A stretch of 43,918 nucleotides of DNA from JAYPWI01 sp038135065. Its GTDB lineage: Bacteria > Actinomycetota > Acidimicrobiia > Acidimicrobiales > Poriferisodalaceae. Location: assembly GCA_038135065.1 (NCBI GenBank), contig JAYPWI010000031.1, forward strand, positions 1 to 43,918, given 5' to 3'. This document shows, one piece after another, positions 15,227 to 24,298 of the stretch. Below the pieces are notes generated by a model. The model saw only the letters and a program-made list of their open reading frames with translations, did not search any database and was not told the origin of the DNA. Positions within the stretch are counted from its first letter, which is position 1. Every line of letters begins with the position of its first letter. The position numbers and the translations under genes were made by a program.

Positions 15227-16609
15227 GTGACTGCTCGCGACGTCGCCGAACTTCTGTGGCAGGCCCTCGGACAGCCCGACGACGAGCCCTTGAACGCCGT
15301 CGAGATCACCGGACCCGCGGTGGTCCTTCCGTCGCTGTATCGAGTGACCGATGTCGCCGCCGCCTCGGTCATGGCTGCGACCGCAGCTGCCCTCCGACTC
15401 TCGGAGCGGCATTCCCTCCGCCCCTCGCTGACCACGACCGGCGCGGCCGCCGTGTTCCGCAGCGAGCGCCACATCATGGTCCAAGGGCGTCGACCAGCAC
15501 TCTGGGAACCCATGTCCGGCTACTACCAGTGTGTGGACGGCAGGTGGATCCAGCTGCATTGCAACTTTCCCCATCATCGAGCCGGGGTGGTGGACGTCCT
15601 GGGTTGCCCGGACGATCCAGCAGCAGTCGCCGAAGTTCTCCGGGCCGAGGTGAGGGCGGGCGAACTCGAGGACCGTCTGGCCGCCGCCGGGCTCTGCGCA
15701 ACGATGGCCCGTACCCCCGAGGAATGGGCTGCCCATGCCCAAGGGCAAGCGGTGGCAACACTTCCCGTCATCGAGATCGACAGGGCGGGCGCCGCACCTC
15801 CTCGCGGGCTCACATCGCCCCCCGACCTTCCCCTGGCGGGCATTCGAGTGCTCGACCTCACCCGAATCATCGCGGGTCCGACCTGTGGTCGCGTCCTCGG
15901 TCAGTACGGAGCCCAGGTGCTCCGTATCGGCGCCCCCCATCTGCCGACCGTCGAGGCCTGCGTCATCGACACCGGTTTCGGCAAGCGGTCCGCCCACCTC
16001 GATCTGCGATCGTCCCAGGATCGCGCCGTGATGGAAGAACTGCTCCGCGATGCCCACGTGGTAATCGACGGATTTCGTCCAGGTGGTCTCGACTCCCTCG
16101 GCTACGGCGGTGAGCGGCTCCTGACCGATCATCCGGGCCTGGTCCACGTGACCCTCTCGGCGTACGGTCACCTCGGACCATGGTCGACGCGGAGGGGATT
16201 CGACAGCCTCACCCAGACGGCGTCGGGAATCGGCCTAGCCGCCGCCCGAGCCGCCGGCGTCGAGGGAACCCTGCCCCTGCCCTGTCAAGCCCTCGATCAC
16301 GGCACCGGCTGGCTTCTCGCCGCAGCGACGATGACTGCCCTGCACCGCCAGCGCAACGAAGGCGGCTCGTGGAGGATCCGTGGCTCGCTCGCCCAAACCG
16401 GGCACTTCCTGACATCGCTCGGGCAGGTCGATCACCTCGACCACCCCGAGCCCACAGACTCCGAGGTCGCCCCCTACCTCACCCGATCATCCTCGTCGTT
16501 CGGCGAACTCACCCATGTTGCCGCGCAGGGTCGCCTCGACGGCCGTGCGTCCTACGACCTCCCACCGGTCCCCGTGGGTACCCATCCGCCGGCATGGTGG
16601 CATCAGTAG
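15227..16609 (+). CDS. CaiB/BaiF family CoA-transferase with rearranged domain order
   Basis: A 460-residue protein starting at GTG 15227. Residues about 1-195 resemble the C-terminal part of CaiB/BaiF proteins (ERHIMVQGRRPALWEPMSGYYQCVDGRWIQLHCNFPHH, then a TPEEWAAHAQG block). Residues about 200-460 form the N-terminal domain, beginning PLAGIRVLDLTRIIAGPTCGRVLGQYGAQVLRI. Thus the order is the reverse of a standard enzyme. An aspartate in QALDHGTGWLLAA near residue 360 matches the catalytic aspartate region of formyl-CoA transferase. The usual C-terminal closing domain after it is short. The family moves CoA between carboxylates as interlocked dimers. It is convergent with the SDR at 16624. 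Confidence 0.85.
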   Translation: MTARDVAELLWQALGQPDDEPLNAVEITGPAVVLPSLYRVTDVAAASVMAATAAALRLSERHSLRPSLTTTGAAAVFRSERHIMVQGRRPALWEPMSGYYQCVDGRWIQLHCNFPHHRAGVVDVLGCPDDPAAVAEVLRAEVRAGELEDRLAAAGLCATMARTPEEWAAHAQGQAVATLPVIEIDRAGAAPPRGLTSPPDLPLAGIRVLDLTRIIAGPTCGRVLGQYGAQVLRIGAPHLPTVEACVIDTGFGKRSAHLDLRSSQDRAVMEELLRDAHVVIDGFRPGGLDSLGYGGERLLTDHPGLVHVTLSAYGHLGPWSTRRGFDSLTQTASGIGLAAARAAGVEGTLPLPCQALDHGTGWLLAAATMTALHRQRNEGGSWRIRGSLAQTGHFLTSLGQVDHLDHPEPTDSEVAPYLTRSSSSFGELTHVAAQGRLDGRASYDLPPVPVGTHPPAWWHQ

Positions 16610-16623
16610 GTCGGGGGCCGCGA

Positions 16624-17421
16624 TCAGTCCCTCAGGTGCGCCGGCCGAGGGTCCGCCAGCCGACCCAATGGGGACTGGGCACGCAGGCCGCCGTCGACGA
16701 CCAACGCCTCACCGGAGACGAACGACGACTCGTCGCTGGCCAGGAACAGGGCGGCGGCGGCGATCTCCTCAGGGCGGCCGAGGCGACGCAGGGCGTGGGC
16801 ATCGACGTTGCGCTGATGCACGACCGGGTCGGCCATCATGCGCTGCACGGGTGGCGTCTCGATTGTTCCCGGGCAGATCGCATTCACCCGGATGCCCTGA
16901 GGCGCGTGATCGGTGCTGAGGGCGCGGGTCAGGTTGATGACCGCTGCCTTGCTGGCCGCGTACACCACCGCTCCCCCATCACCGTGCAGACCCGAGATAG
17001 ACGCCGTGTTGATGATCGATCCCCCGCCGCGCTGCGCCATGACGGGCACCGCATACTTGGCGCCGAGGAACACGGACCGGACATTGACGGCCATCACGAG
17101 ATCCCAGTCGTCCACCGCGAGCTCCACGGCGGTTCCCGGCCGGAGCGTTCCTGCGTTGTTGAACAGAATGTCGAGGCCTCCGTAGGCCGTGACACAGGCA
17201 TCGACGAGCCGCTCGACCTCGTCGGCGTTGGCCACATCGACATGGCGGGCGATTGCGTGACCACCAGCGTCATTGATGTCAGCGGCGACTGCTTCCGCCT
17301 TGGCGGCCCGCACGTCAGCCACCACCACGGCCGCCCCCTCGGCAGCGAACCGACGGACGGTCGCCTCACCGATACCTGAGCCTGCACCGGTCACGATGGC
17401 GATTTTGTTGTCGAGTTGCAT
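16624..17421 (-). CDS. Short-chain dehydrogenase/reductase (classical SDR)
   Basis: A 265-residue SDR from ATG 17421. TGAGSGIG (residues 11-18), VADVRAAKA (aspartate at the second strand end suggests NAD), NNAG near 91, catalytic Ser in INTASISG and Tyr-Lys in VVYAASKAAV. The ending is ASDESSFVSGEALVVDGG, followed by about 18 residues. It lies 23 bp downstream of the tandem CaiB gene on the same strand, so it is likely to act on the same CoA ester, for example as a hydroxyacyl-CoA dehydrogenase. Convergent with the CaiB gene at 15227, 14 bp apart. Confidence 0.92.
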   Translation of the reverse strand: MQLDNKIAIVTGAGSGIGEATVRRFAAEGAAVVVADVRAAKAEAVAADINDAGGHAIARHVDVANADEVERLVDACVTAYGGLDILFNNAGTLRPGTAVELAVDDWDLVMAVNVRSVFLGAKYAVPVMAQRGGGSIINTASISGLHGDGGAVVYAASKAAVINLTRALSTDHAPQGIRVNAICPGTIETPPVQRMMADPVVHQRNVDAHALRRLGRPEEIAAAALFLASDESSFVSGEALVVDGGLRAQSPLGRLADPRPAHLRD

Positions 17422-17444
17422 CCTGTTCCTCCTGGTCGTGCTGA

Positions 17445-19808
17445 TCAGCCAGAGGTGGGGTTCACCGGTGCGGTTCCGGTCACCAGAGACCTCGCCAAGG
17501 CGTCGAGTCGGTCGGCGTCGAACCCCAGAGCGGCGCCGAGGATCTCGTCGTTGTGCTCACCGAACCATGGGGATCTGACCATGTGATGGGGTGGGCTGTC
17601 CACCAGACGCCAGGTCGGACCGGTCTGGCGGTACCGGTGCATCTTGGGGTTTTCCACCTCGACGTAGAACCCGCGATCTACCAACTGAGGGTCCTCCCTG
17701 ATGGCAGCAGTGTCCAGCACGGCCCCCGCAGGCACACCACGACCCTGTAGGAGTTCGGCCGCTGTCTGCTGGTCGCGGGTCGATGTCCAACCCTGTATCG
17801 CCGCATCGAGTTCGTCGTGCCGCTCAGACCGTTCGGCCTCACCCAGACCGATCCAATCGGGTCGGTCGATCACCTCGGCAAGCCGGTTCCACTCCTCGTC
17901 GGACCGAACAGAGATCACCACCCACTGGTCTGTCCCCTGGGCCGGGTAGCACCCCTGGGGAACGAACCGGGGGTCACGGTTCCCGCTATGAGGCGGGTCC
18001 TCACCCCGGGCACTTTGCGCCACGAATGCAGGGCTGGCCAGCCATGCCGCACTCTCTCGCTGAGCGAGGTCGACATGGGTACCACCGCCGCCCCGATCCC
18101 GCTCGAGGAGGGCCAGACCGGTGGCCAGCACAGCAGCCAGACCTCCCACGGGATCTCCGTAGGAAATGCCGGTCTTCATCGGTTCACCATCGCCGTAGCC
18201 CGTCAAGGACATCAGGCCCGACATCATCTCGATGATCGGTCCGAAGCCGACATGGCGTGACAAGGGGCCCGTCTTACCGAACCCGGCCATGGTGACCAGC
18301 ACGATGTCGTTCCTGGCCGATCGGAGCACGTCGTATCCGAGACCCAGACCGTCGAGCACATCGGCTCGGTAGTTCTCGATCACCACGTCACAGGTCGCAA
18401 CGAGTTCGAGGAAGGCCTGGCGGCCGGCCTCCTGGGCCAGGTCGAGGGTGACCGACTTCTTCGAGTGGTTGTACTCGTTGAAGTAATAGGCGCTGTTCCA
18501 CGGGTCGGTGATGGCCGGGTCCTGGGGGACCAGGGTCCGGATGTTGTCCCAGGCTGACGGCGACTCGATCTTGATGACCTCGGCTCCCAACTCGGCCATG
18601 AGCTTGGTCGCGTAGGGCCCAGCCCACATCATCGTCAGATCGGCGACCCTTATTCCTTCCAGCGGTCGGCGGCGTACCGCTTCCCCCGAACGGACACCTG
18701 CCCCTCCGCCAGAGAACACACACGGCCCCTCCGACGGCTCGACCTTGCTCAGCACCGCTCCGTCGACCCAGCCCAGACCGGGAAACGGCCGGCCCGGGAC
18801 GTCGACCGCTTGGACCCCCGCCCCAATCGACTCGTCCTCCACGGCCACCTGGGTGAAGAACCCGCGCTCCCACAGCCCGCGATCTGCCAGCAGGTCGGCC
18901 GGGGTGAGCACCGCCCCGAACGGAACGCGGTGGACGGGGCTGAGATCCAGGAGTTGCTGTTGCGTGTGCTCGGCCATGAAGGCCATCACGTAGGCCAGCA
19001 GTTCATCGTCGTGCTCTGGCCGCTGGGTGGGATCGGTGAAGCGCTCGTCCCCGGAAACGTGATCCCCGATGAGCCGGAACAGAGCTGGGATCTGGCGTTC
19101 GAGACAACACACCCCAGCCCATCCGTCGGCCGCCCGATAGACCCCCCAGGCCGCCCGGACAGAATTGCCGGCGCGAGCTACGGGCTCACCACCGAGCTCG
19201 TATTCCGTCATCGCTCCGTAGAGCTCGGGCATCGAGGCGGCGCACTCCTGCAGGGACACATCGATGTGGTCACCACGACCGTGTCGGGCCGAGCCCAGCA
19301 CCACCCCGGCGGTGGCCGCTGCGCCGTGGAGTCCCCCCAGACACATCGCCTGCTCGCCCCCTGTCACCAGCGGGCTCCTCGAGGGGTGACCGGTGAGCGA
19401 CATGAGGCCTCCGACCGCGAACTGGACCGCGTTGGTTGTCGCCCAGTCCCGCCGGGGACCGGTCTGCCCGAACGGGGAGATCGAGGTCAGGACCAGGCTC
19501 GGACGAGCGGCTCTGAGGCGGTCGGGATCCAGGCCGTGGTCAGCCATCCACCCGGGAGGACGACCCTCGACCACCACGTCGGCCTCGGCCACCAGTCCCG
19601 AGAGCACCGAATACGGCCCGGTCACCCGGCGCTTACCGGCCACGAAGGCCACCATCTGGTCGTCGGTGAGCACCTCGGGTTCGTCAGGAGGCTCGAATCT
19701 GATCACCTCGGCACCGAAACCGGCCAGCAACCGGGTGCACAGGGCACTGGGCAGCCCGCTCGCCACCTCGACGACCCGGTAACCGGCCAAGGGCAAGCGT
19801 TCCCCCAT
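17445..19808 (-). CDS. Tandem (double-domain) CaiB/BaiF family CoA-transferase
   Basis: A 787-residue protein from ATG 19808 with two full CaiB/BaiF units: residues about 5-385 (PLAGYRVVEVASGLPSALCTRLLAGFGAEVIRF) and about 395-780 (PLEGIRVADLTMMWAGPYATKLMAELGAEVIKIE). In the second unit, SYGDPVGGLAA carries the aspartate expected to form the glutamyl/aspartyl-CoA anhydride in formyl-CoA transferase (D169). In the first unit the corresponding stretch is TGGEQAMCLGG with no aspartate. I infer one active and one structural half, fusing what is normally an interlocked homodimer. A TAGATT box nine bases upstream of the ATG may be a -10. It is followed 23 bp later by an SDR gene. Confidence 0.92.
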   Translation of the reverse strand: MGERLPLAGYRVVEVASGLPSALCTRLLAGFGAEVIRFEPPDEPEVLTDDQMVAFVAGKRRVTGPYSVLSGLVAEADVVVEGRPPGWMADHGLDPDRLRAARPSLVLTSISPFGQTGPRRDWATTNAVQFAVGGLMSLTGHPSRSPLVTGGEQAMCLGGLHGAAATAGVVLGSARHGRGDHIDVSLQECAASMPELYGAMTEYELGGEPVARAGNSVRAAWGVYRAADGWAGVCCLERQIPALFRLIGDHVSGDERFTDPTQRPEHDDELLAYVMAFMAEHTQQQLLDLSPVHRVPFGAVLTPADLLADRGLWERGFFTQVAVEDESIGAGVQAVDVPGRPFPGLGWVDGAVLSKVEPSEGPCVFSGGGAGVRSGEAVRRRPLEGIRVADLTMMWAGPYATKLMAELGAEVIKIESPSAWDNIRTLVPQDPAITDPWNSAYYFNEYNHSKKSVTLDLAQEAGRQAFLELVATCDVVIENYRADVLDGLGLGYDVLRSARNDIVLVTMAGFGKTGPLSRHVGFGPIIEMMSGLMSLTGYGDGEPMKTGISYGDPVGGLAAVLATGLALLERDRGGGGTHVDLAQRESAAWLASPAFVAQSARGEDPPHSGNRDPRFVPQGCYPAQGTDQWVVISVRSDEEWNRLAEVIDRPDWIGLGEAERSERHDELDAAIQGWTSTRDQQTAAELLQGRGVPAGAVLDTAAIREDPQLVDRGFYVEVENPKMHRYRQTGPTWRLVDSPPHHMVRSPWFGEHNDEILGAALGFDADRLDALARSLVTGTAPVNPTSG

Positions 19809-19888
19809 ACGGCGGGCAATCTAGCCAACTACCCTGCTCGGTGCCGCTGGTTCGAGGGACGTACCGGGGGTGTCACAAGGGGGACATC

Positions 19889-20776
19889 ATGGCCAGTGAG
19901 AGGTTCGAGAAGCTGCGGGCGGCGATCGCCCGCAACATGGCTGGGGCACCGTCCGATCACGAGTCGATGCGCAAGGGCATGGCCATGACGGCCATGCCTC
20001 TCCCCGAGGGCGTCGCCGGTGAGGCGGTGGAGGCCAATGGGGTGCCGTGCGAATGGCAGACACCTACCGAGGCCGGGTCTGGTGTGATCCTGTACGTCCA
20101 CGGCGGCGGTTATGTGGCGGGGTCCATCGCCAGCCACCGGAACCTCACCGGTCACCTCGCAGCAGCTAGTGGGTGCCGAGTCCTGTCCGTCGACTACCGC
20201 TTGGCACCCGAGCATCCCCATCCGGCTCAGGTCCAGGATGCGGTGTCGGCCTACCGCTGGCTACTCGACCAGGGCATCAGCCCCACCAGCATCGCGGTGA
20301 GCGGTGACAGCGCCGGTGGGGGTCTTGCCGTTGCCACCCAGCTGGCCATCAAGGCCGATGGTCTCCCCCTGCCTGCGGCATCGGTGCCCATCAGCCCCTG
20401 GGTCGACATGTCGGCCTCGGGCGAAAGCTTCACGACCAGGGCAGACGTGGATCCAATGGTCAGCGGCAACAACATCAGCCAGATCGCCGGCAACTTCTTG
20501 GGGCCCGATGGCGATCCCAATGATCCCTTGGCGTCTCCCGTGCTGGGCGACCTCAGCGGGCTGCCCCCGATGCTGATCCAGGTCGGCGACCACGAGGTCC
20601 TCCTCTCCGATTCCGAGGCCCTGGCCGCCGCCGCTGCAGCCGCCGGGGTGGCTGTCGAGTTGCGAGTGTGGCCGGAGATGATCCACGTCTGGCACTCCCT
20701 GGCCGGCATGTGCGAAGAAGCGGACGCTGCGATCGCGGAAGCCGCTGCCTTCATCAGGTCCCACCTGGCGGACTGA
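19889..20776 (+). CDS. HSL-family alpha/beta hydrolase (carboxylesterase)
   Basis: A 295-residue hydrolase. The ATG at 19889 is chosen because AAGGGGG lies just upstream; the frame continues 16 codons further but without a matching sequence. HGGG at residues 71-74 forms the oxyanion hole, GDSAGG gives nucleophile S141, DHEVL supplies the acid and MIHVWH the histidine. SVDYRLAPEHPHPAQ is typical of the hormone-sensitive lipase family. It hydrolyses short or medium acyl esters, possibly an acyl alcohol intermediate. It is divergent from the tandem CaiB gene (80 bp) and convergent with the CaiB gene at 20793 (16 bp). Confidence 0.93.
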   Translation: MASERFEKLRAAIARNMAGAPSDHESMRKGMAMTAMPLPEGVAGEAVEANGVPCEWQTPTEAGSGVILYVHGGGYVAGSIASHRNLTGHLAAASGCRVLSVDYRLAPEHPHPAQVQDAVSAYRWLLDQGISPTSIAVSGDSAGGGLAVATQLAIKADGLPLPAASVPISPWVDMSASGESFTTRADVDPMVSGNNISQIAGNFLGPDGDPNDPLASPVLGDLSGLPPMLIQVGDHEVLLSDSEALAAAAAAAGVAVELRVWPEMIHVWHSLAGMCEEADAAIAEAAAFIRSHLAD

Positions 20777-20792
20777 CCTCCAGCCAGCCTTC

Positions 20793-21989
20793 TCAGGGAA
20801 TGGTCCCGTCCTCCTTGAGTTGCTCGATCTGATCCCACTCCAGGCCGAGTTCCATGAGCAACAGCTCGGTGTGCTGACCTAGTTCAGGCACCGGATCTCG
20901 GACCTGCCACGGGGTGGCAGAGAAATCCACCGGTGTTGCCACCATCTCCACCGACCCCCCGTCGGGGGTCGGAACCGGCACCCAGCAGCCAGCGGCAGCA
21001 GCCTGAGGATCGGATCTCATGTCGAGCGACGACTGCACGGGAGCCCACCAGACGTTCTCCCGGTCGAAGATCTCACCCCACTCGGCCCGAGTTCGGATGG
21101 CCATCACTGCATCCATCTCAGCGACCAGGGCGGTCGAATTGGCCAGCCGTCGTTCGATGTCCGCGAACCTCTCGTCGTGGGCCCAGCCTGGCTGATCGAG
21201 TGCTCGAACCACATCGGGCCAATGGCGGTCTCCTTCGAGGCCGAGCATCCAGAGCCACTCACCGTCAGCGCAGCGATAGCAGTTGATCAACGGATTCGGC
21301 GGACCCGACCGACTCCACGGCACGGTGTCGGCTCCCGTCACCGCAGTGATGTTGTGGTCCCACCCCATGAGGTAGGTCCCGAGGCGAATCAGCGACGCCT
21401 CGACGAGCTGACCCTGCCCGGTCCGCTCCCGATGGAACAGCGCAGCAGCCACCCCACCAGCCGCCGATAAACCTGTCATATGGTCCCCCATCCCACCTCG
21501 CTGGTACGGCAGGTCGGTCCCTTCGGGGGTGAGGGCCCGGGCGATACCTGCCCGGGACCAGAACGCACCGACGTCGTAGGCCTGGCGGTCCCGTTCCGGA
21601 CCCCGCAGGGAGAGACCCGTGACGCTGGCGTAGATCAGCGACGGGTAGCGCTCCGCCAAGCTCGGGTAGTCCAGACCGAGCCGCTCGAGACCCCCGGGCC
21701 GAAAGTTCGACACGAACACATCCGCTGTCTCGAGTAGTCGCCCCATGACCTCACGACCGCCCTGCGTCGCCAGGTCGAGCGCGATGGACCGCTTGCCCCG
21801 GTTGTCAAGGTCGAAGGGCGGGTTGCCGAGTCCCCCGTACAACCACTCGAGTGACCGGAAGGGGTCACCGGCGTGGGTTTCGATCTTGATGACATCGGCC
21901 CCCCAATCGGCGAGGATCCCCCCACAGGAAGGACCCGCCACCCACAGGCCCAATTCGATCACCCGCACACCGTCCATCGGTCCGGCCAT
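20793..21989 (-). CDS. CaiB/BaiF family CoA-transferase (single unit)
   Basis: A 398-residue enzyme from ATG 21989, preceded by GGGGAGGAAACG. It is the usual family length. The N-terminal MDGVRVIELGLWVAGPSCGGILADWGADVIKIE is diagnostic, followed by DNRGKRSIALDLAT and VSNFRPGGLERLGLDY. The region GGMGDHMTGLSAAGGVAAAL carries the aspartate in the position of the catalytic D169 of formyl-CoA transferase. The substrate is unknown. It is divergent from the glycosyltransferase, whose ATG lies 82 bp away, and convergent with the esterase. It is the most canonical of the six CaiB-type genes in the window. Confidence 0.93.
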   Translation of the reverse strand: MAGPMDGVRVIELGLWVAGPSCGGILADWGADVIKIETHAGDPFRSLEWLYGGLGNPPFDLDNRGKRSIALDLATQGGREVMGRLLETADVFVSNFRPGGLERLGLDYPSLAERYPSLIYASVTGLSLRGPERDRQAYDVGAFWSRAGIARALTPEGTDLPYQRGGMGDHMTGLSAAGGVAAALFHRERTGQGQLVEASLIRLGTYLMGWDHNITAVTGADTVPWSRSGPPNPLINCYRCADGEWLWMLGLEGDRHWPDVVRALDQPGWAHDERFADIERRLANSTALVAEMDAVMAIRTRAEWGEIFDRENVWWAPVQSSLDMRSDPQAAAAGCWVPVPTPDGGSVEMVATPVDFSATPWQVRDPVPELGQHTELLLMELGLEWDQIEQLKEDGTIP

Positions 21990-22058
21990 CGTTTCCTCCC
22001 CGTGCCCCGGCTCGCCCGGTGGTCCCCAGGCCAGGATGGTAGCCATCGCTCGGATTGG

Positions 22059-22064
22059 TAGGTT
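22059..22064 (+). promoter_or_regulatory. Possible -10 element (TAGGTT) before the glycosyltransferase
   Basis: TAGGTT fits TAnnnT and ends 7 nt before the ATG at 22072, giving a leaderless mRNA. AGG within it could instead weakly serve as ribosome binding site. No -35 box is evident. Confidence 0.3.
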
Positions 22065-22071
22065 CAGCACC

Positions 22072-22983
22072 ATGGGTGATCGACCTCCGAGGCTCACGGT
22101 CGGCCTTCCCGTGTACAACGGCGAGCGGTACATCGACGAGACGCTGAGGGCGTTGCGCAGCCAGAGCTTCGACGATTTCGTGTTGTTCGTGGCCGACAAC
22201 GCCAGCACGGATGGCACGAGAGACATCGTGGAGGCCCACATGGCCGAGGACGACCGGATCGTCCTCGACGTGGCCGAGCGCAATCAGGGTGCCGCATTCA
22301 ACTGGAATCGCTGCTACCTCCAATCCACGACCGAGTACTTCACTTGGGCGTGTGCCGACGATGTCCCACTTGCCGACAAGTTCGCCCGCTGTATCGAACT
22401 ACTCGACGCCGAAGGCCCCGACATGGTGCTCGCGTACCCGGCGACCGAACTCATCGACGACGACGGCGTGATCACAGGACCGTATGACGACATGGGCACG
22501 ATCGGCGGTGTTCGACCGTCACACCGCTTCCTTCGGATCGTCCGCGACCTTCATCTCGTGCACCCCCTGTTCGGGGTCATGCGCACCGACACCCTGGCGA
22601 GCACCCGGGGATGCGGGGCGTACAGCCGGGCAGACACCGTGCTGCTGGGCGAATTGGCGATGCGAGGCCGCTTCGGTTTCGTCGACGAGGTGCTCTTCCA
22701 GCGTCGCATCCACGAGGCCAGCACCATGGCCGGATCCGACACATCGGTTGCCACCCACTACACGGGCACTGCGGGGCCAGGGCCCCGATATCCCTACAGC
22801 CGGTTGCTGCGGGGGCACCTCGGGGCTGTGGCCAACGCGCCAATTCCCGTCGTCGACCGCCTCCGATGCGCCTGGGCGCTCACCCACTGGAAATACAGGA
22901 GTCGGATTCCCCGGGAACTCAAGGGCGGGGCCAGACGAACAGTAGGCCGCCTCACGGCGCGCGGCCGTCGACGAGGGGCCTGA
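22072..22983 (+). CDS. Family 2 glycosyltransferase
   Basis: A 303-residue GT-A enzyme starting at ATG 22072. LTVGLPVYNGERYIDETLRAL (residues 8-28) and ADNASTDGT are the typical nucleotide-sugar binding blocks; WACADDVPLADKF (about 91-103) contains the ADD equivalent of the DxD metal motif. The C-terminal part lacks transmembrane segments and ends in a basic tail. It transfers a sugar to an unknown acceptor, usually in cell-wall or exopolysaccharide synthesis. It is an outlier among catabolic neighbours and has no other glycan gene around it. Its last 32 bases overlap the 3' end of the convergent amidohydrolase gene. Confidence 0.92.
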   Translation: MGDRPPRLTVGLPVYNGERYIDETLRALRSQSFDDFVLFVADNASTDGTRDIVEAHMAEDDRIVLDVAERNQGAAFNWNRCYLQSTTEYFTWACADDVPLADKFARCIELLDAEGPDMVLAYPATELIDDDGVITGPYDDMGTIGGVRPSHRFLRIVRDLHLVHPLFGVMRTDTLASTRGCGAYSRADTVLLGELAMRGRFGFVDEVLFQRRIHEASTMAGSDTSVATHYTGTAGPGPRYPYSRLLRGHLGAVANAPIPVVDRLRCAWALTHWKYRSRIPRELKGGARRTVGRLTARGRRRGA

Positions 22984-24298
22984 ACCGGCGCCCGTCGCCA
23001 ATCACCAGTTCGTCGCCACGACACCCGACATCGACCGGGCAGGCGGCGGCAAGGCTCTCAGCAGTGCCGGGATCCACTCGCTCGCCGGTGGCCAGATTCC
23101 TGTTGGAAGCAGCTGCGATCCACCGGGCCGGGTCGGATGACGTTACGGGACCGTCCGATCCGAGGGTCACGTTCACCGAGCGATCGAGTAGGGAACGCAA
23201 CGGCCACAACCACCCCAACTCGGTAGCGCCGAATCGATGCCGGTACACGTGCTCGCGTTCGACGACGAAACCTGGCTGGGTGCACACCGCGATTTCGAGT
23301 TCTGCGAGCCGATCCAGCTGCTCGGGCAGGGCCATCGCGCAGTGTTCGATGCGATCGCCGGGCATGGACGAGGTGGCCATGGCCCGAAGGGTCACCTCCA
23401 GGGTGTCGATGTCCATCACATGTACGGCCACCGGAAACGAGTGGCGGCGGGCCTCGTCGATCTGAGGGACAAGGGACTCGTCGTCGACGACCAGGGGCAT
23501 CACCTTGGCCGGGCCCACCTCGACGGACCCCACACGTTCCCCGTACCCGGGGAGATCGACCAGAGCCTTCGGGGCCACCATCGCAGTCAGCCGAGGTCGG
23601 CCCGAGCCGGTGAGGCCGTCGAGCAGGACCAGACGGTCGCAGTCGTTGGTGTGGGTGGCGTCGGTGCATGCGACGACCCCCTGCGAGCTCATCTCCTCCA
23701 GGACCTCACCGGCGGCGCGACGAAGTTCGGTCGGGTCCAGCGGAGGGGTTCGGGCCAACACGTCGTGTCGTTCCACCAACACACCGTCAGGAGCATCGGC
23801 CGGATCAGCTCCGAGTTCGGACAGGGCCGCCGTGTTGGCAACCACGACGTGGCCGGTGCGGTGGTGTACCAGCACCGGCCAGGAACCTGTGACGGCGTCG
23901 AGGTCGTCCTTCGTGGGATGGCGGTTCTCGGCCAGTAGGGCATCGTCGTAGCCCCACAACCTTCCCCACCCCCGGGCCGAGCTGGCGGCATCGGCCACCG
24001 TGTCGAGGAGGTCGGCGATGGTGGCAACCCCGGCGAGAGAGACAGACAGCCCAGCCGCGGCCGCCGCAAGAATGTGGACGTGGTCGTCGCGGTACCCGGC
24101 CTGCACCCACTCGTCGGCCCCCAGCTCGACCACCTGCCAGCTTCCGCTGCGCGGCGGTCCCTGTCCCGCCTGCAGGACGGCGACCACGAGGCCATTCTCG
24201 ATGAGCAGTCCGGAACCGAGACGGTCGGGTCCTGCACCGACCCGGACAGGAGCCTTGACCTCGAACCGGCCCCAGGGGCCAACCGAGGCGGAGGTCAG
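22952..24298 (-). CDS. Amidohydrolase family protein (YtcJ-like), probable CTG start
   Basis: The closed frame from GTG 24187 gives 411 residues but begins inside the first beta-barrel region. Extending in frame to CTG 24296-24298 gives 448 residues and adds RFEVKAPVRV and GLLIENGLVVAVL, which looks like the usual N-terminal small beta domain of amidohydrolases. That CTG overlaps the TGA of the ligase gene and is preceded by GAGGAG eight bases upstream. The metal motif HVH is at 73-75, with HVMDIDTL, RIEHC and LGSDGP completing a typical cyclic amidohydrolase. It probably hydrolyses an amide or ring. The start is inferred; the 411-residue version is the conservative call. Confidence 0.8.
   Translation of the reverse strand: MTSASVGPWGRFEVKAPVRVGAGPDRLGSGLLIENGLVVAVLQAGQGPPRSGSWQVVELGADEWVQAGYRDDHVHILAAAAAGLSVSLAGVATIADLLDTVADAASSARGWGRLWGYDDALLAENRHPTKDDLDAVTGSWPVLVHHRTGHVVVANTAALSELGADPADAPDGVLVERHDVLARTPPLDPTELRRAAGEVLEEMSSQGVVACTDATHTNDCDRLVLLDGLTGSGRPRLTAMVAPKALVDLPGYGERVGSVEVGPAKVMPLVVDDESLVPQIDEARRHSFPVAVHVMDIDTLEVTLRAMATSSMPGDRIEHCAMALPEQLDRLAELEIAVCTQPGFVVEREHVYRHRFGATELGWLWPLRSLLDRSVNVTLGSDGPVTSSDPARWIAAASNRNLATGERVDPGTAESLAAACPVDVGCRGDELVIGDGRRFRPLVDGRAP

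Noticed and set aside
20793..22283. 496-residue version of the CaiB gene
   Set aside because: The extra N-terminus overlaps the divergent glycosyltransferase and has no similarity; ATG 21989 has GGGGAGG upstream.
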